NCBI GenBank assembly: GCA_003221695.1
Contig: QHSX01000049.1
Span: 38,123 to 102,122, forward strand
Direction: 5' to 3'
DNA from: Candidatus Rokuibacteriota bacterium
GTDB taxonomy: Bacteria > Methylomirabilota > Methylomirabilia > Rokubacteriales > CSP1-6
Length of the DNA stretch: 64,000 bases
Part shown: positions 28,391 through 40,572 of the stretch, in pieces
Position numbering within the stretch: the stretch's first letter is position 1
Layout of the letters: every line of letters begins with the position of its first letter
The notes under the pieces: model-generated
The model's input: the letters and a program-made list of their open reading frames with translations, nothing else
The model's database searches: none
What the model was told of the DNA's origin: nothing
Program-made: the position numbers and the translations under genes

Positions 28391-29839
28391 TCAGGAGAGC
28401 GGCGCGGGCAGGTCCGACTTGCCCATCAGGTAGCGGTCGACCCCTCGCGCCGCAGAGCGGCCCTCGGCGATCGCCCAGACGATCAACGACTGGCCCCGCT
28501 GCATGTCCCCGCAGGTGAAGACGCCGGGGACGCTCGTCATCCACTGGGCGTCGCGCCAGACGTTGCCGCGCTCGGTGAGCTTCACGCCGAGCTCGGCCAG
28601 CATTCCCCCACGCTCGGGGCCGACGAAGCCCATCGCCAGCAGGACGAGGTCGCAGGCCAGCGTGAACTCGGTGCCGGGGACCGGCTTGAAGTCCACGCGT
28701 CCGCCCTCGCGGACCATCTGGACCTCGACGGCCTGGAGGGCTCGCACGTGCCCGCGCTCGTCCCCCAAGAAGCGCTGGGTCGACACCGCGTAGACGCGCT
28801 CGCCGCCTTCCTCGTGCGCCGGCGACACACGAAAGATGTTCGGCCACTCGGGCCATGGGTTGTCGGGCGCCCGCCGGTCGGGCGGCCGCGGGAGGAGCTC
28901 GAACTGGTGGACCGAGCTCGCGCCCTGGCGGTGGACGGTGCCGAGACAGTCGGCCCCGGTATCACCGCCGCCGATGATCACGACTCTCTTGCCCTGCGCC
29001 GTGATGAACGCCTCGTCGGGAAGGGAATCCCCCTCGCATCTCCTGTTCTGGAGGGTCAGGTATTCCATCGCGAAGTGGATGCCTGCGAGCTCGCGCCCCG
29101 GCACGGGGAGATCCCGCGCGTGGCACGCACCGCCGGCCAGGACGAGCGCGTCGAACCCGTCCCGGAGCTCCGCGATGGGCACGTTGACGCCGACGTGGGC
29201 GTTGGTCACGAAGCCTACGCCCTCCTTCTCCATGAGTTGAAGGCGCCGGTCGAGGAAGCGCTTCTCCATCTTGAACTCGGGGATGCCGTAGCGCAGGAGA
29301 CCCCCGATCCGGTCGGCCCGCTCGAAGACGGTCACGGCGTGGCCGGCGCGGTTCGCCTGCTGGGCGGCGGCGAGCCCGGCCGGCCCGGAGCCGACGACGG
29401 CAACCCGCTTGCCAGTGCGAACCGCCGGCGGTTGCGCGGAGACCCAGCCCTCCTCGAAGGCGCGCTCGATGATCGAGAGCTCGATCGCCTTGATCGTGAC
29501 GGGGTCGTCGTTGATCTCGAGCACGCACGAGCCCTCGCACGGCGCGGGACAGAGCCGGCCCGTCCACTCGGGGAAGTTGTTCGTCGCGTGCAGACGGTCG
29601 ATCGCGTCGCGCCAGTGGTCACGGTACACGAGGTCGTTCCAGTCGGGGATGATGTTCCCGAGCGGGCAGCCCTGGTGACAGAAGGGGATGCCGCAGTCCA
29701 TGCACCGCGCCGCCTGCTTCTTGAGCTCGTCCTGGGGGAAGGGGAGATAGGCCTCCTTCCAGTCGCGGATCCGCTCCTCGACCGGGCGCGTCGGCCACTT
29801 CTTGCGCTTGATCTCGAGGAAGCCGGTGACCTTACCCAC
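28391..29839 (-). CDS. gltD: Glutamate synthase small subunit
   Basis: 482-residue NADPH-oxidising subunit of glutamate synthase. The N-terminal Fe-S cysteines ([17 protein letters not shown] and [12 protein letters not shown]), the FAD motif [14 protein letters not shown] and the NADPH motif [15 protein letters not shown] are complete. GTG at 29839 was chosen since it gives the family start [11 protein letters not shown] and overlaps the gltB stop by 8 bases. It passes electrons to GltB. Confidence 0.95.
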   Translation of the reverse strand: MGKVTGFLEIKRKKWPTRPVEERIRDWKEAYLPFPQDELKKQAARCMDCGIPFCHQGCPLGNIIPDWNDLVYRDHWRDAIDRLHATNNFPEWTGRLCPAPCEGSCVLEINDDPVTIKAIELSIIERAFEEGWVSAQPPAVRTGKRVAVVGSGPAGLAAAQQANRAGHAVTVFERADRIGGLLRYGIPEFKMEKRFLDRRLQLMEKEGVGFVTNAHVGVNVPIAELRDGFDALVLAGGACHARDLPVPGRELAGIHFAMEYLTLQNRRCEGDSLPDEAFITAQGKRVVIIGGGDTGADCLGTVHRQGASSVHQFELLPRPPDRRAPDNPWPEWPNIFRVSPAHEEGGERVYAVSTQRFLGDERGHVRALQAVEVQMVREGGRVDFKPVPGTEFTLACDLVLLAMGFVGPERGGMLAELGVKLTERGNVWRDAQWMTSVPGVFTCGDMQRGQSLIVWAIAEGRSAARGVDRYLMGKSDLPAPLS

Positions 29840-32800
29840 TCGTCGCCCCGACGAGCTCGGCAAACGTCGGCTCGCGCCCCTCGGCCCGTGCCCGCGCCTC
29901 GGCGAGGAGGATGCGCCGATAGTCCTTCGGCATCACCTTGACGAATCGGGGCTGGAGCCTGATCCAGTCGTCGAGGATGCTCATGGCGTAGGTCGAGCCC
30001 GTCGCGGCGACGTGGCGCCGGATCAGGTCGCGCACGAGCTCGATGTCCTCGGCCCGATCGAGCGGCTCGAGGTCCACCATGCCGAGATTGCAGCGCCGCT
30101 TGAAGTCGCCGTCCACGTCGAGCGCGTACGCGATCCCGCCCGACATGCCCGCGGCGAAGTTCCGGCCGGCGAGCCCGAGCACGACGACGCGCCCGCCGGT
30201 CATGTACTCGCATCCGTGGTCGCCGATGCCTTCGACGACTGCGTGGACGCCGCTGTTCCTCACGCAGAACCGCTCACCGGCGACGCCGCGGACGTACGCT
30301 TCGCCGCTGGTCGCCCCGTAGAGGGCGACGTTGCCGATGATGATGTTCGCCTCGGGCACGAACGTGGAGCGGCGCGGCGGGAAGACGATCAGCTTACCGC
30401 CCGACAACCCCTTGCCCCAGTAGTCGTTGGCGTCCCCTTCCAGCGTGAACGAGGCCCCACGCGGGAGAAAGGCGCCGAAGCTCTGACCGGCGGACCCCGT
30501 GAAATGGATCCGGATCGTGTCGTCCGCCAGCCCCGCGCCTCCCCACCGCTTGGTGACGTGGTAGCCGAGCATCGTGCCCACCGTGCGATCGACGTTGTGG
30601 ATCGGCAGGGAGAGCCTCACGGGCTTCGCGTGCTCGATGGCCTCCCGGCAGGCCGGGATGATCGTCGTGGCGTCGAGCGACTTCTCCAGGGCATGGTCCT
30701 GAGCCACCACGCAGTGCCGCGCGACCTCGGGCGGCATGTCCGGCTGATAGAGGATCGTCGAGAGGTCGAGGCCCCGCGCCTTCCAGTGGTCGAGCGCCGG
30801 CGTGAAGTCGAGCTTGTCGGCCCGGCCGATCATCTCGTCCATGGTCCGAAATCCGAGGCGCGCCATGTGCTCGCGAACCTCCTGGGCCACGAATCTGAAG
30901 AAGTTCACGACGTACTCGGGCTTGCCGCTGAAGCGCTTCCTGAGCTCGGGATCCTGGGTGGCGACGCCCACCGGACAGGTGTTGAGGTGGCAGACTCGCA
31001 TCATGATGCACCCCAGCACGACGAGCGGCGCCGTCGAGAAACCGTACTCCTCGGCGCCGAGCAGGGCCGCGATCACGACGTCACGCCCGGTCTTCAGCTG
31101 GCCGTCCACCTGGACCACGATGCGGTCGCGGAGCTTGTTCAGCACGAGCACCTGCTGGGTCTCGGCCAGCCCGAGCTCCCACGGGATGCCGCCGTGCTTG
31201 ATCGACGTGAGCGGGGAGGCACCCGTGCCGCCGTCGTGGCCCGAGATCAGCACGACGTCGGAGAAGGCCTTGGCCACGCCGGCCGCCACGGTGCCCACGC
31301 CGATCTCGGCGACGAGCTTCACGTGCACCCGCGCCTCGGGGTTGGCGTTTTTCAGATCGTGGATCAGCTGCTTGATGTCCTCGATCGAATAGATGTCGTG
31401 ATGCGGCGGCGGTGAAATGAGCTGCACCCCCGGCGTCGCGAAGCGCACCTTCGCGATCCACGGGTAGACCTTGGTGCCCGGGAGCTGGCCGCCCTCCCCG
31501 GGCTTGGCGCCCTGGGCCATCTTGATCTGTAAATCGGTCGCGTTGACGAGATACTCGCTGGTCACCCCGAAGCGCCCCGAGGCGACCTGCTTGACGGCGC
31601 TCCGCCGCCAGTCGCCGTTGGGATCCCGCCGGTAGCGGACGGGGTCCTCGCCGCCCTCACCGGTGTTGGACCTGCCACCGATCCGGTTCATGGCGATCGC
31701 GAGCGTCTCGTGGGCTTCCTGGCTGATCGAGCCGTACGACATCGCCCCAGTCGCGAAGCGCTTGAGGATCGACTCGACGGGCTCGACCTCCTCGAGCGGG
31801 ATCGGCGTCGCCGCCGCCTCGAGCTCCATGAGCCCGCGCAGGGTCGCCAGCCGACGGCTCTGGTCGTCGCAGAGCCCCGAGTACTCCTTGAAGCGCGCGT
31901 AGCTGCCCGAGCGGGTCGCGTGCTGGAGCCGCGCGATCATGTCCGGATTGACCATGTGGTGCTCGCCGTCGCGCCGCCACTGGTACTCGCCTCCCCAGTC
32001 CAAGTCACGCCCGCCGATGGGCCGCTCGGGGAAGGCGCGCGCGTGTCGGCGGCGCGCCTCCTCGGCAATCACGTCCAGGCCGATGCCCGACACCCGGGAC
32101 GCGGTCCCGGTGAAGTAGTGATCCACGAGGTCCCGGTTCAGGCCGACCGCCTCGAAGATCTGCGCGCCGCAGTAGCTCTGCAGCGTCGAGATCCCCATCT
32201 TGGCCATGACCTTCAGGATCCCCTTGTTGAGCGCCTTGATGTAGTTCTTGACGGCCTTCGCGTCATCGATCCCGGTGAGGATCCCCTGGCGAATCATGTC
32301 GTCCAGGGTCTCGAAGGCCACCCACGGGTTCACGGCGCCCGCGCCGTACCCGATGAGCAGGCACATGTGGTGAACCTCGCGCGCGTCGCCCGTCTCGACG
32401 ACGAGACCGCAGCGGGTGCGCTCGCCGCGCCGCACGAGGTGATGGTGCACGGCGGCCGTGGCCAGGAGGCTCGGGATCGCCGCCCGCTCGCGGCTCTGCC
32501 CCCGATCGGACAGGATGAGGATGTTGTACCCGTCGCCGATCGCCTGGCTCGCCCGCGCTTGGAGACTCTCGAGGGCCCGCTCGAGCCCGGCGGCGCCCTC
32601 GGCGATCGGCCAGAGCATCGGCAGCGTCAGTGACTTGAAGCCCGGCGCGTGAACGTGCGTGAGCCTGGCGAGCTCCGCGTTCGAGACCACCGGATCCGGC
32701 AGGACGATTTGCCGGCAGGACGCGGGCTCCGGTTTGAGGAGATTCAGCTCCGGCCCGACCGTCGACTCCATCGCCGTGACCAGCTCCTCGCGGATCTGAT

Positions 32801-34379
32801 CGAGCGGCGGGTTCGTCACCTGGGCGAAGAGCTGCTTGAAGTAGTCGTAGAGCGGGCGGGCCCGGTCCGACAGGACCGCCAGCGCCGTATCGGTCCCCAT
32901 CGAGCCCACCGGCTCCTCCGCGTTCTTGGCCATCGGCACGAGGAGAATGCGGAGGTCCTCGTGGGTGTAGCCGAACGCGATCTGGCGCTGGAGGACCGTG
33001 TCGTGGTCCGGCGCAGGGACCGGCTGCTCGGGCAGCTCGCTGAGGTGGACCGTGTGCGCCTGGAGCCAGGCCGCGTACGGGTGCTCGGCCGCGAGCTCTC
33101 CCTTGATCTCCTCGTCGTCGATGATCCGCCCCTTCCCGGTGTCCACGAGGAAGATGCGCCCGGGATGGAGCCGCTCCTTGACGAGGATGTTCTCGGGCGG
33201 GATGTCGAGCACGCCGACCTCGGACGCCATGATCACGAGGTCGTCCTTGGTCACGTAGTAGCGCGAGGGCCGGAGGCCGTTCCGGTCCAGCACGGCGCCG
33301 ACGACGGTCCCGTCGGTGAAGGCGATCGACGCGGGTCCGTCCCAGGGCTCCATGAGGGAGGCGTGGTACTCGTAGAACGCCCGCCGCTCCGGGCTCATCG
33401 ACTCGTGGTTCTGCCAGGGCTCCGGGATCATCATGAGGATCGCGTGCGGCAGCGACCGCCCGTTCATCACGAGGAACTCGAGGACGTTGTCGAACGTGGC
33501 CGAGTCCGACAGCCCCTCGCGCGTCACGGGCAGGACCTTCCGGAGGTCGTCGCCGAAGAGGTCCGAGCGGCAGAGCGCCTCGCGGGCGCGCATCCAGTTG
33601 ATGTTGCCACGCAGCGTGTTGATCTCGCCGTTGTGGGCGATGTACCGGTAGGGGTGCGCGAGCGGCCAGGACGGGAACGTGTTGGTGCTGAACCGCTGGT
33701 GCACGAGCGCGAGCGCCGACTCGACGTCCGGGTCGGCGAGGTCCGGGTACATCGTCACGATCTGGTCCGCGCTGAGCATCCCCTTGTAGATGAGCGTGTT
33801 CGAGCTGAGGCTCGGGATGTAGGCGAACTTGTTCTCCGGAATGTCGAGCGCCGCCACGGCCTTCTCGAAGAGCTTGCGGATGACGTAGAGCTTGCGCTCG
33901 AAGCCGGCGTGGTCGCGGACGCCGGCGCCGCGGCCGATAAACACCTGCGTGATGTGGGGCTCGACCGAGAGCGCCGCGGCGCCGAGCGGGTGGTCGTCGG
34001 TCGGGACGTCGCGCCAGCCGCAGAGCCGCTGGCCCTCCTCCTCGACGATCGAGTGAAGGAGCGCCCGTACCTTGTCGCGCTGCTCGGGATCGCGGGGAAG
34101 GAACACGAGGCCGCAGCCGTACTCCTTGGGCGCGGGCAACGGGATCCCGAGCCGGTCGCACTCCCGGCGGAGGAACTTGTCCGGCGTCTGGAGCAGGATG
34201 CCGGCGCCGTCGCCCGTGTTCGGCTCACAGCCGCACGCGCCCCGATGGAGCAGGTTGATGAGGACTTGCAGCGCTTGCTGGACGATCGTGTGCGACTTCC
34301 GGCCCTTGATGTTGACGACGAATCCGACGCCGCAGGCGTCGTGCTCGTGACGCGGGTCGTAGAGGCCTTGGGCCTTCAT
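29832..34379 (-). CDS. gltB: Glutamate synthase large subunit
   Basis: 1515-residue glutamine:2-oxoglutarate amidotransferase. A 15-residue propeptide precedes the N-terminal nucleophile Cys16 (HDACGVGF) of the class II glutaminase domain. A central domain and the FMN-binding synthase domain follow, the latter with [36 protein letters not shown] and the 3Fe-4S cysteines in [15 protein letters not shown]; a C-terminal beta-helix closes the protein. ATG at 34379 has AGAGGTG upstream. It is divergent from a LysR regulator that is the obvious candidate to control it. Confidence 0.96.
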   Translation of the reverse strand: MKAQGLYDPRHEHDACGVGFVVNIKGRKSHTIVQQALQVLINLLHRGACGCEPNTGDGAGILLQTPDKFLRRECDRLGIPLPAPKEYGCGLVFLPRDPEQRDKVRALLHSIVEEEGQRLCGWRDVPTDDHPLGAAALSVEPHITQVFIGRGAGVRDHAGFERKLYVIRKLFEKAVAALDIPENKFAYIPSLSSNTLIYKGMLSADQIVTMYPDLADPDVESALALVHQRFSTNTFPSWPLAHPYRYIAHNGEINTLRGNINWMRAREALCRSDLFGDDLRKVLPVTREGLSDSATFDNVLEFLVMNGRSLPHAILMMIPEPWQNHESMSPERRAFYEYHASLMEPWDGPASIAFTDGTVVGAVLDRNGLRPSRYYVTKDDLVIMASEVGVLDIPPENILVKERLHPGRIFLVDTGKGRIIDDEEIKGELAAEHPYAAWLQAHTVHLSELPEQPVPAPDHDTVLQRQIAFGYTHEDLRILLVPMAKNAEEPVGSMGTDTALAVLSDRARPLYDYFKQLFAQVTNPPLDQIREELVTAMESTVGPELNLLKPEPASCRQIVLPDPVVSNAELARLTHVHAPGFKSLTLPMLWPIAEGAAGLERALESLQARASQAIGDGYNILILSDRGQSRERAAIPSLLATAAVHHHLVRRGERTRCGLVVETGDAREVHHMCLLIGYGAGAVNPWVAFETLDDMIRQGILTGIDDAKAVKNYIKALNKGILKVMAKMGISTLQSYCGAQIFEAVGLNRDLVDHYFTGTASRVSGIGLDVIAEEARRRHARAFPERPIGGRDLDWGGEYQWRRDGEHHMVNPDMIARLQHATRSGSYARFKEYSGLCDDQSRRLATLRGLMELEAAATPIPLEEVEPVESILKRFATGAMSYGSISQEAHETLAIAMNRIGGRSNTGEGGEDPVRYRRDPNGDWRRSAVKQVASGRFGVTSEYLVNATDLQIKMAQGAKPGEGGQLPGTKVYPWIAKVRFATPGVQLISPPPHHDIYSIEDIKQLIHDLKNANPEARVHVKLVAEIGVGTVAAGVAKAFSDVVLISGHDGGTGASPLTSIKHGGIPWELGLAETQQVLVLNKLRDRIVVQVDGQLKTGRDVVIAALLGAEEYGFSTAPLVVLGCIMMRVCHLNTCPVGVATQDPELRKRFSGKPEYVVNFFRFVAQEVREHMARLGFRTMDEMIGRADKLDFTPALDHWKARGLDLSTILYQPDMPPEVARHCVVAQDHALEKSLDATTIIPACREAIEHAKPVRLSLPIHNVDRTVGTMLGYHVTKRWGGAGLADDTIRIHFTGSAGQSFGAFLPRGASFTLEGDANDYWGKGLSGGKLIVFPPRRSTFVPEANIIIGNVALYGATSGEAYVRGVAGERFCVRNSGVHAVVEGIGDHGCEYMTGGRVVVLGLAGRNFAAGMSGGIAYALDVDGDFKRRCNLGMVDLEPLDRAEDIELVRDLIRRHVAATGSTYAMSILDDWIRLQPRFVKVMPKDYRRILLAEARARAEGREPTFAELVGATSG

Positions 34380-34487
34380 CCGGCACCTCTTTGTGAACAG
34401 TTGCACGATACTACCCGGGCCACGATTATTAGTCATCCCGAAAAGTTAGATAACGGGTATCAGCAATTCTTATAGTATGATCTGGCC
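34380..34487. promoter_or_regulatory. Divergent gltBD / LysR control region
   Basis: 108-base intergenic region. On the minus strand TTATCT (34453-34448) and TAATAAT (34431-34425) with a 16-base spacer form a gltB promoter. On the plus strand TATAGT at 34471-34476 serves the regulator gene. A dyad GATA-N5-TATC at 34449-34461 overlaps the gltB -35 and is the best operator candidate for a LysR protein. The region is notably AT-rich compared with surrounding DNA. Confidence 0.55.
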
Positions 34488-35399
34488 GTGCACCTCGAGA
34501 CGCTCCGCCTCTACTGTGACGTGGTCCGGCTCCGCTCGTTCTCACGCGGGGCCGAGCAGAACTTCGTGTCGCAGTCGGCCGCGAGCCAGGGGGTCCAGCA
34601 GCTCGAGGCCGAGATCGGGGTCGCCCTGATCGACCGGACCAAGCGGCCGTTCGTGGTCACCCCCGAGGGCCAGGCCTTCTACGCGGCGGCCCGCGCCATC
34701 CTCGAGTCGTGGGAGAAGGCCAAGGCGGAGGTCGCGGTCGTCAAGGCGCGCGTCGACGGGACGGTCCGGGTCGCGGCGATCTACTCCGTCGGGCTCCACG
34801 ACGTGAGCCGGCACATGCAACGGTTCATGTCCCTCTACCCGGAGGCGCGGGTGCAGCTCGAGTGTCTGCACCCTCACAAGGTCGTCGAGGCGGTCCTCGA
34901 GGGCGAGGCGGACGTCGGGATCATGTCCTACCCGCCGACGACCCGCGCCCTCTCGATCGTCCCGCTGCGGGCCGAGCCCATGGCCTTCGTGTGCCACCCG
35001 AACCACCGGCTGGCGCGCCGCCGCCTTGTGCGCCCGGCGGACCTCAACGGCGAGACGTTCGTCGCCTTCGACCCCGGCCTGACGATCCGCAAGGCGATCG
35101 ACCGCGCGCTCCGCCAACACAACGTCAAGGTCAACACGGTCATGGAGTTCGACAACATCGAGACGATCAAGCAGGCGATCATGATCGCCGCGGGGGTGTC
35201 GATCCTGCCCCGGCACACCGTCCAGAAGGAAGTGGGGATCCGCACGCTCAGCACCGTCCCGCTCGCGATTCCCGACCTGGTCCGGCCCGTGGGAATCATC
35301 CACCGGCGACAGAAGCCGCTCACGCCGACCGTGAGCCGGTTCATCGAGCTCCTGCGCGAGGCGAACGAGGAGCCCGCCCGCGCGGGCGCTCGCGCCTAG
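34488..35399 (+). CDS. LysR-family transcriptional regulator
   Basis: 303-residue regulator with an N-terminal winged helix-turn-helix (residues 1-60, FVSQSAASQGVQQLEAEIG) and a periplasmic-binding-like effector domain (about 90-295). It is transcribed divergently from gltBD, as GltC and related regulators of glutamate synthase are, so control of ammonium assimilation is the likely job. GTG at 34488 is only about 11 bases after TATAGT, so the leader is very short or absent. The effector cannot be inferred. Confidence 0.88.
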   Translation: MHLETLRLYCDVVRLRSFSRGAEQNFVSQSAASQGVQQLEAEIGVALIDRTKRPFVVTPEGQAFYAAARAILESWEKAKAEVAVVKARVDGTVRVAAIYSVGLHDVSRHMQRFMSLYPEARVQLECLHPHKVVEAVLEGEADVGIMSYPPTTRALSIVPLRAEPMAFVCHPNHRLARRRLVRPADLNGETFVAFDPGLTIRKAIDRALRQHNVKVNTVMEFDNIETIKQAIMIAAGVSILPRHTVQKEVGIRTLSTVPLAIPDLVRPVGIIHRRQKPLTPTVSRFIELLREANEEPARAGARA

Positions 35400-35467
35400 G
35401 GTGGGACTCGGCCCGCGAAGGGGAGTAGGATTGGAGCGAGGCTCGTTCGGCAAGGAGGAGGAGAGCC

Positions 35468-35992
35468 ATGGGTGAGTTCGAGGACGAATACTCGGCAGCG
35501 CTCGAGGGCGAGGTCCGCGAGACCAGGGGGGCGCTCCTGAACGACACGATCAGCGTGCTCGGTCCTGCCGATCCGATCTGCCTGCCCGAGACCGCGACGG
35601 TCCACGAGGCGGTCGAGACGATGCTCGCCCGCCGTCAGGCGGGGGTGCTGATCACAGACGCCGCGGGACGGCTGACGGGCATCTTCACGGAGCGCGACGT
35701 GCTCACGCGTGTGGTCGGCAAGGGCCTCGACGCCCGCAAGACGGCGCTCGGCAAGGTGATGACTCGGAATCCCGAGGCGCTGACGGTGCGGGACCGGGTC
35801 GCCTATGCGGTCCACTCGATGAGCGTCGCCGGGTACCGCACGGTGCCGCTCGTGGACGCCGAGCGGCGGCCGATCGGCGTGGTCACCGTGAACGACGTCA
35901 TCCGCTGGCTGGCCAACCTGTTTCCGGAAGCCGTCCTGAACCTGCCGCCCGGCAACACGCTCAAAAAGCCGAGTGAAATCGACGCAGGCTAG
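35468..35992 (+). CDS. Tandem CBS-domain protein
   Basis: 174-residue cytoplasmic protein made mainly of two CBS domains (about residues 35-90 and 98-155), with GVLITDAAGRLTGIFTERDV and RTVPLVDAERRPIGVVTVND showing the repeat. CBS pairs bind adenosine ligands and report energy state. A strong site AAGGAGGAGGAG precedes the ATG. It lies upstream of korAB but has its own terminus and the next genes have their own promoter. Confidence 0.85.
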   Translation: MGEFEDEYSAALEGEVRETRGALLNDTISVLGPADPICLPETATVHEAVETMLARRQAGVLITDAAGRLTGIFTERDVLTRVVGKGLDARKTALGKVMTRNPEALTVRDRVAYAVHSMSVAGYRTVPLVDAERRPIGVVTVNDVIRWLANLFPEAVLNLPPGNTLKKPSEIDAG

Positions 35993-36001
35993 GGGCAAAC
36001 C

Positions 36002-36030
36002 TTGCCGGTGGGGGAGGCGTCCGATAAAAT
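36002..36030 (+). promoter_or_regulatory. Promoter of korAB
   Basis: TTGCCG at 36002-36007 and TAAAAT at 36025-36030 with a 17-base spacer. Transcription would start near 36037, leaving a leader of about 115 bases before korA. No known riboswitch pattern was recognised in that leader. Confidence 0.55.
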
Positions 36031-36152
36031 AATGATGGTCGGCCCGACGTGGAGCGCGTTCATCGCAGTCAGGCGGCCTCTGAACGAACCCCGATGCCTG
36101 GACGTCCGCGGCCTGGACGTGCGCCTGAAGCCGAGCGAGGAGACGAGCGTCG

Positions 36153-38014
36153 ATGAGTGAAATCGCGGCCCCCGCCAAGGGCAAGTCGCTGAAGGAGCTG
36201 GATCGAGCGGTGGTCCGCTTCGCCGGCGACTCCGGTGACGGCATGCAGCTGACAGGCGAGCAGTTCACGACCGAGTCCGCGTGGGCCGGCAACGACATCG
36301 CGACCCTGCCGAACTTCCCCGCCGAGATCCGCGCTCCCGCCGGCACGCTCTTCGGCGTCTCAAGCTTCCAGCTCCAGTTCGGGAGTCAGCGCGTCTACAC
36401 GCCCGGCGACCGGCTGGACTGCCTCGTGGCGATGAATCCGGCCGCGCTCAAGGTGCACCTGCGCGACCTGAAGCCCGGCGGGCTCCTCGTCGTCAACACG
36501 GCGGCCTTCGACAAGCGCAACCTCGACAAGGCGGGCTACGCCGCGAACCCGCTCGAGGAGTCGACGTTGGCCGAGCGCTACCGGCTCCACAAGGTGGACA
36601 TGACGGGGCTGACCTACGAGGCGGTCAAGGACCTGCCCCTCGGGACCAAGGAGAAGGACCGCACCAAGAACTTCTTTGCGCTCGGCCTGGTCTCGTGGAT
36701 CTACACGCGGCCGCTCGAGCCCACGCTCGAGTGGATCACGAAGAAGTTCGTGAAGAACCCGTCCATCGCCGAGGCCAACACGCGCGTGCTGAAGGCGGGC
36801 CACGCGTACGGCGAGACCGCCGAGATCTTCGCCGAGCACTACACGGTCGAGGCGGCGGAGATGGCGCCGGGGCTCTACCGGGCGATGACCGGCAACCGGG
36901 CCCTCGCGTGGGGGATCCTCGCGGCCGCCGAGCGCTCGAAGGTCCCCGTCGTGTACGGCGCCTACCCGATCACCCCGGCGAGCGACATCCTGCACGAGCT
37001 CGCGCTCCACAAGCGGTTCCGCGTGCGCACGATCCAGGCCGAGGACGAGATCGCCGCGATCACCGCGGCCATCGGCGCGGCGTTCGGGGGGGCCATCGGC
37101 GTCACCGGCTCGAGCGGCCCCGGCATCGCGCTCAAGGGCGAGGCGATCGGTCTCGCGGTGACGGCCGAGCTCCCGCTCGTGATCTTCGACATCCAACGCG
37201 GCGGCCCGTCGACGGGGCTCCCGACGAAAACCGAGCAGGCGGACCTGATGCAGGCGATGTACGGGCGCAACAGCGAGTCGCCCGTCGTCGTCCTCGCGCC
37301 CGCGACGCCGGGGGACTGCTTCTACGTCGCCTACGAGGCCGTCCGTATCGCGACGAAGTACATGGTCCCGGTCATGGTCCTGAGCGACGGGTTCCTGGCG
37401 AACGGCTCCGAGCCGTGGCTCATCCCGGATCCCCAGACGCTACCGCCGATCGAGATCGGCTTCCGGACCGAGAAGGAGGGCTTCTTCCCGTACCTGCGCG
37501 ACCCGGCGACGCTCGCGCGTCCGTGGGTTCGCCCCGGGACGCCGGGGCTCGAGCACCGGATCGGTGGGATCGAGAAGCAGGACGTCACGGGCAACATCTC
37601 CTACGACCCCGACAACCACGACCACATGGTCCGGACGCGCGCGGAGAAGGTGCGGCGCGTGGCCCAGGAGATCCCGCCCACGACGATCAACGGCCCCGCG
37701 ACCGGCGACCTCCTCGTCGTCGGCTGGGGCGGGACGTACGGCGCGATCACCGCGGCGGTCGAGCGCGCGCAGACGGAGGGTCGGGCCGTCGCCTCGATCC
37801 ACCTCCGCTATCTGAACCCGCTGCCGCCGGACCTCGGTCACATCCTGCGCGAGTACCGGAAGGTGCTCGTGCCGGAGATCAACAGCGGTCAGCTCGTCCG
37901 GGTGCTCCGCGCCGAGTACCTGGTGGACGCCGTCGGCTTCAACCGCGTGCGCGGCCTGCCGCTCGCGAGCGAAGAGATCCTCGAGGCCATCACCCAGCTC
38001 GTGGAGGGCCACGT

Positions 38015-38018
<4 letters not shown>
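36153..38018 (+). CDS. korA: 2-oxoacid:ferredoxin oxidoreductase, alpha subunit (gamma-alpha fusion)
   Basis: 621-residue subunit in which the gamma domain (about 1-200, VVRFAGDSGDGMQLTGEQF) is fused to the alpha domain (about 215-620, YPITPASDILHEL, QAEDEIAAITAAIGAAFGG, TGSSGPGIALKGE, QRGGPSTGLPTKTEQ). With KorB it oxidatively decarboxylates 2-oxoglutarate or a related 2-oxoacid with ferredoxin, or works in the reductive TCA direction. Substrate choice cannot be decided from sequence by eye. Confidence 0.9.
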
Positions 38019-39043
<1,025 letters not shown>

Positions 39044-39069
39044 ACGCCTTTCCCAGACTGCACGACCAC

Positions 39070-39110
39070 ACCTTGCCGGCGTCCCTCGGGGAGCCGGCAA
39101 GGTCGTTTTC
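39070..39110 (+). terminator. Rho-independent terminator after korB
   Basis: ACCTTGCCGGC at 39070-39080 and GCCGGCAAGGT at 39093-39103 form an 11-bp perfect stem with a 12-base loop, followed by CGTTTTC. This is the best intrinsic terminator in the window. Confidence 0.7.
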
Positions 39111-39125
39111 GAGTAAGGTGATGCC

Positions 39126-40571
39126 ATGCCGCTAGGTCCCGGCCTCCTCGACGAGCTCACGCGGATCCTCGGCCCGGATGGCCTCGTCGCCTCCGAGGAA
39201 GGGCGACTCGTCTACGAGTGCGACATGCACACCTTCTACAAGGGCGCCCCCGACGTCGTCGCCCTGCCCAAGTCGACCGCCGAGGTCCTGGCGATCGTGC
39301 GGCTGTGCCGCCGTGAGCGCGTGCCCATCGTCCCGCGCGGCTCGGGCACGGGTCTGATCGGCGGGGCCATGGCGCCCCATGGCGGCGTGATGATCGGTCT
39401 GAACCGGATGACCCGGATCCTCGAGATCGACCTGGCGAACCGCTCGGCGACGGTCCAGCCGGGGCTGATCAACCTCTGGCTCACGCGCGCGGTGCAGGAG
39501 CGCGGGTGGTTCTTCGCGCCCGACCCCTCGAGCCAGATGGTCTCGTCGATCGGCGGCAACGTGTCGACGAACGCCGGCGGGCCGCACTGCCTCAAGTACG
39601 GCATCACGGCCAATCACGTCCTGGGGCTCGAGCTGGTCACGGGCGCGGGCGAGGTCGTGCGGCTCGGCGGGAAGGTCGCCGACCACGCGGGCTACGACCT
39701 CACGGGCGTCGCCGTCGGCTCGGAAGGGACGTTCGGCCTCGTGACGACGGTGACGGTGCGTCTCCTCCACACGGCCGAAGCGGTCCGTACGATCCTCGCC
39801 TCGTTTGGGTCCATCGAGACGGCGTCCGAGGCCGTCTCGGCGATCATCGCCGCCGGCATCATCCCGGCGGCGCTCGAGATGCTCGACGAGCTGATGATCC
39901 AGGCGATCAACGCGGGCACGGGCGCCGCGTATCCAAAGGACGCGGGTGCAGTCCTCCTCATCGAGCTCGACGGCCCGCGGGCCGAGGTCGAGGCGCAGGC
40001 GGAGCGTGTGGCGGCGATCTGCCGCGAGCGCGGCGCCCTCGATGTCCGCGTGGCGCGAGACGAGGCGGAGCGCGCGCTCCTCTGGAAGGGACGCAAGGAG
40101 GCGGCGGGCGCCGTGGGACGCCTCGCGCCGACCTACCTCCTCCAGGACGCCGTGGTCCCGCGCTCCAGGCTCCCGGAGATCATGCGCGAGCTTCGCGCGA
40201 TCGCCGAACGCCACCGCGTGCAGATCGCCAACGTCTTTCACGCAGGCGACGGCAACCTCCACCCGCTCATCCTCTACGACGACCGGAACCCGGAGGAGCT
40301 CGAGCGCGCGAAGGCGGCGAACGAGGCGCTGCTCCACGCGTGCATCGCGATGGGCGGCACGATCACGGGCGAGCACGGCGTCGGGCTCGACAAGGTCAAG
40401 AACCTCTCGCTCCAGTACGGCGACGCCGACCTGAACTTCATGGCCCGCCTGCGAGGCATCTTCGACCCCGACCGGATCATGAATCCGGGCAAGCTTCTGC
40501 CCTCCCACCCGGCCTGCGGCGAGGGGTTCCGCCCGGCGCGGCCCCGCCTGCCCGAAGGCGCGTGGGTCTAG
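39126..40571 (+). CDS. glcD: Glycolate oxidase FAD subunit GlcD
   Basis: 481-residue FAD-linked 2-hydroxyacid dehydrogenase. The FAD-binding PCMH domain shows VPIVPRGSGTGLIGGA and GGNVSTNAGGPHCLKYG; the C-terminal domain has FHAGDGNLHPLILYD and GEHGVGLDK. It is the catalytic subunit oxidising glycolate (or lactate) to the 2-oxoacid. TAAGGT is 6 bases before the ATG. First gene of the seven-gene glcDEF-cupin-lutABC operon. Confidence 0.92.
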   Translation: MPLGPGLLDELTRILGPDGLVASEEGRLVYECDMHTFYKGAPDVVALPKSTAEVLAIVRLCRRERVPIVPRGSGTGLIGGAMAPHGGVMIGLNRMTRILEIDLANRSATVQPGLINLWLTRAVQERGWFFAPDPSSQMVSSIGGNVSTNAGGPHCLKYGITANHVLGLELVTGAGEVVRLGGKVADHAGYDLTGVAVGSEGTFGLVTTVTVRLLHTAEAVRTILASFGSIETASEAVSAIIAAGIIPAALEMLDELMIQAINAGTGAAYPKDAGAVLLIELDGPRAEVEAQAERVAAICRERGALDVRVARDEAERALLWKGRKEAAGAVGRLAPTYLLQDAVVPRSRLPEIMRELRAIAERHRVQIANVFHAGDGNLHPLILYDDRNPEELERAKAANEALLHACIAMGGTITGEHGVGLDKVKNLSLQYGDADLNFMARLRGIFDPDRIMNPGKLLPSHPACGEGFRPARPRLPEGAWV

Positions 40572-40572
40572 C

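Noticed and set aside
36281..38014. N-terminal extension of korB back through the korA region
   Set aside because: The extended part is the +1 shadow of korA; the conserved KorB protein starts at ATG 38015 overlapping the korA stop.
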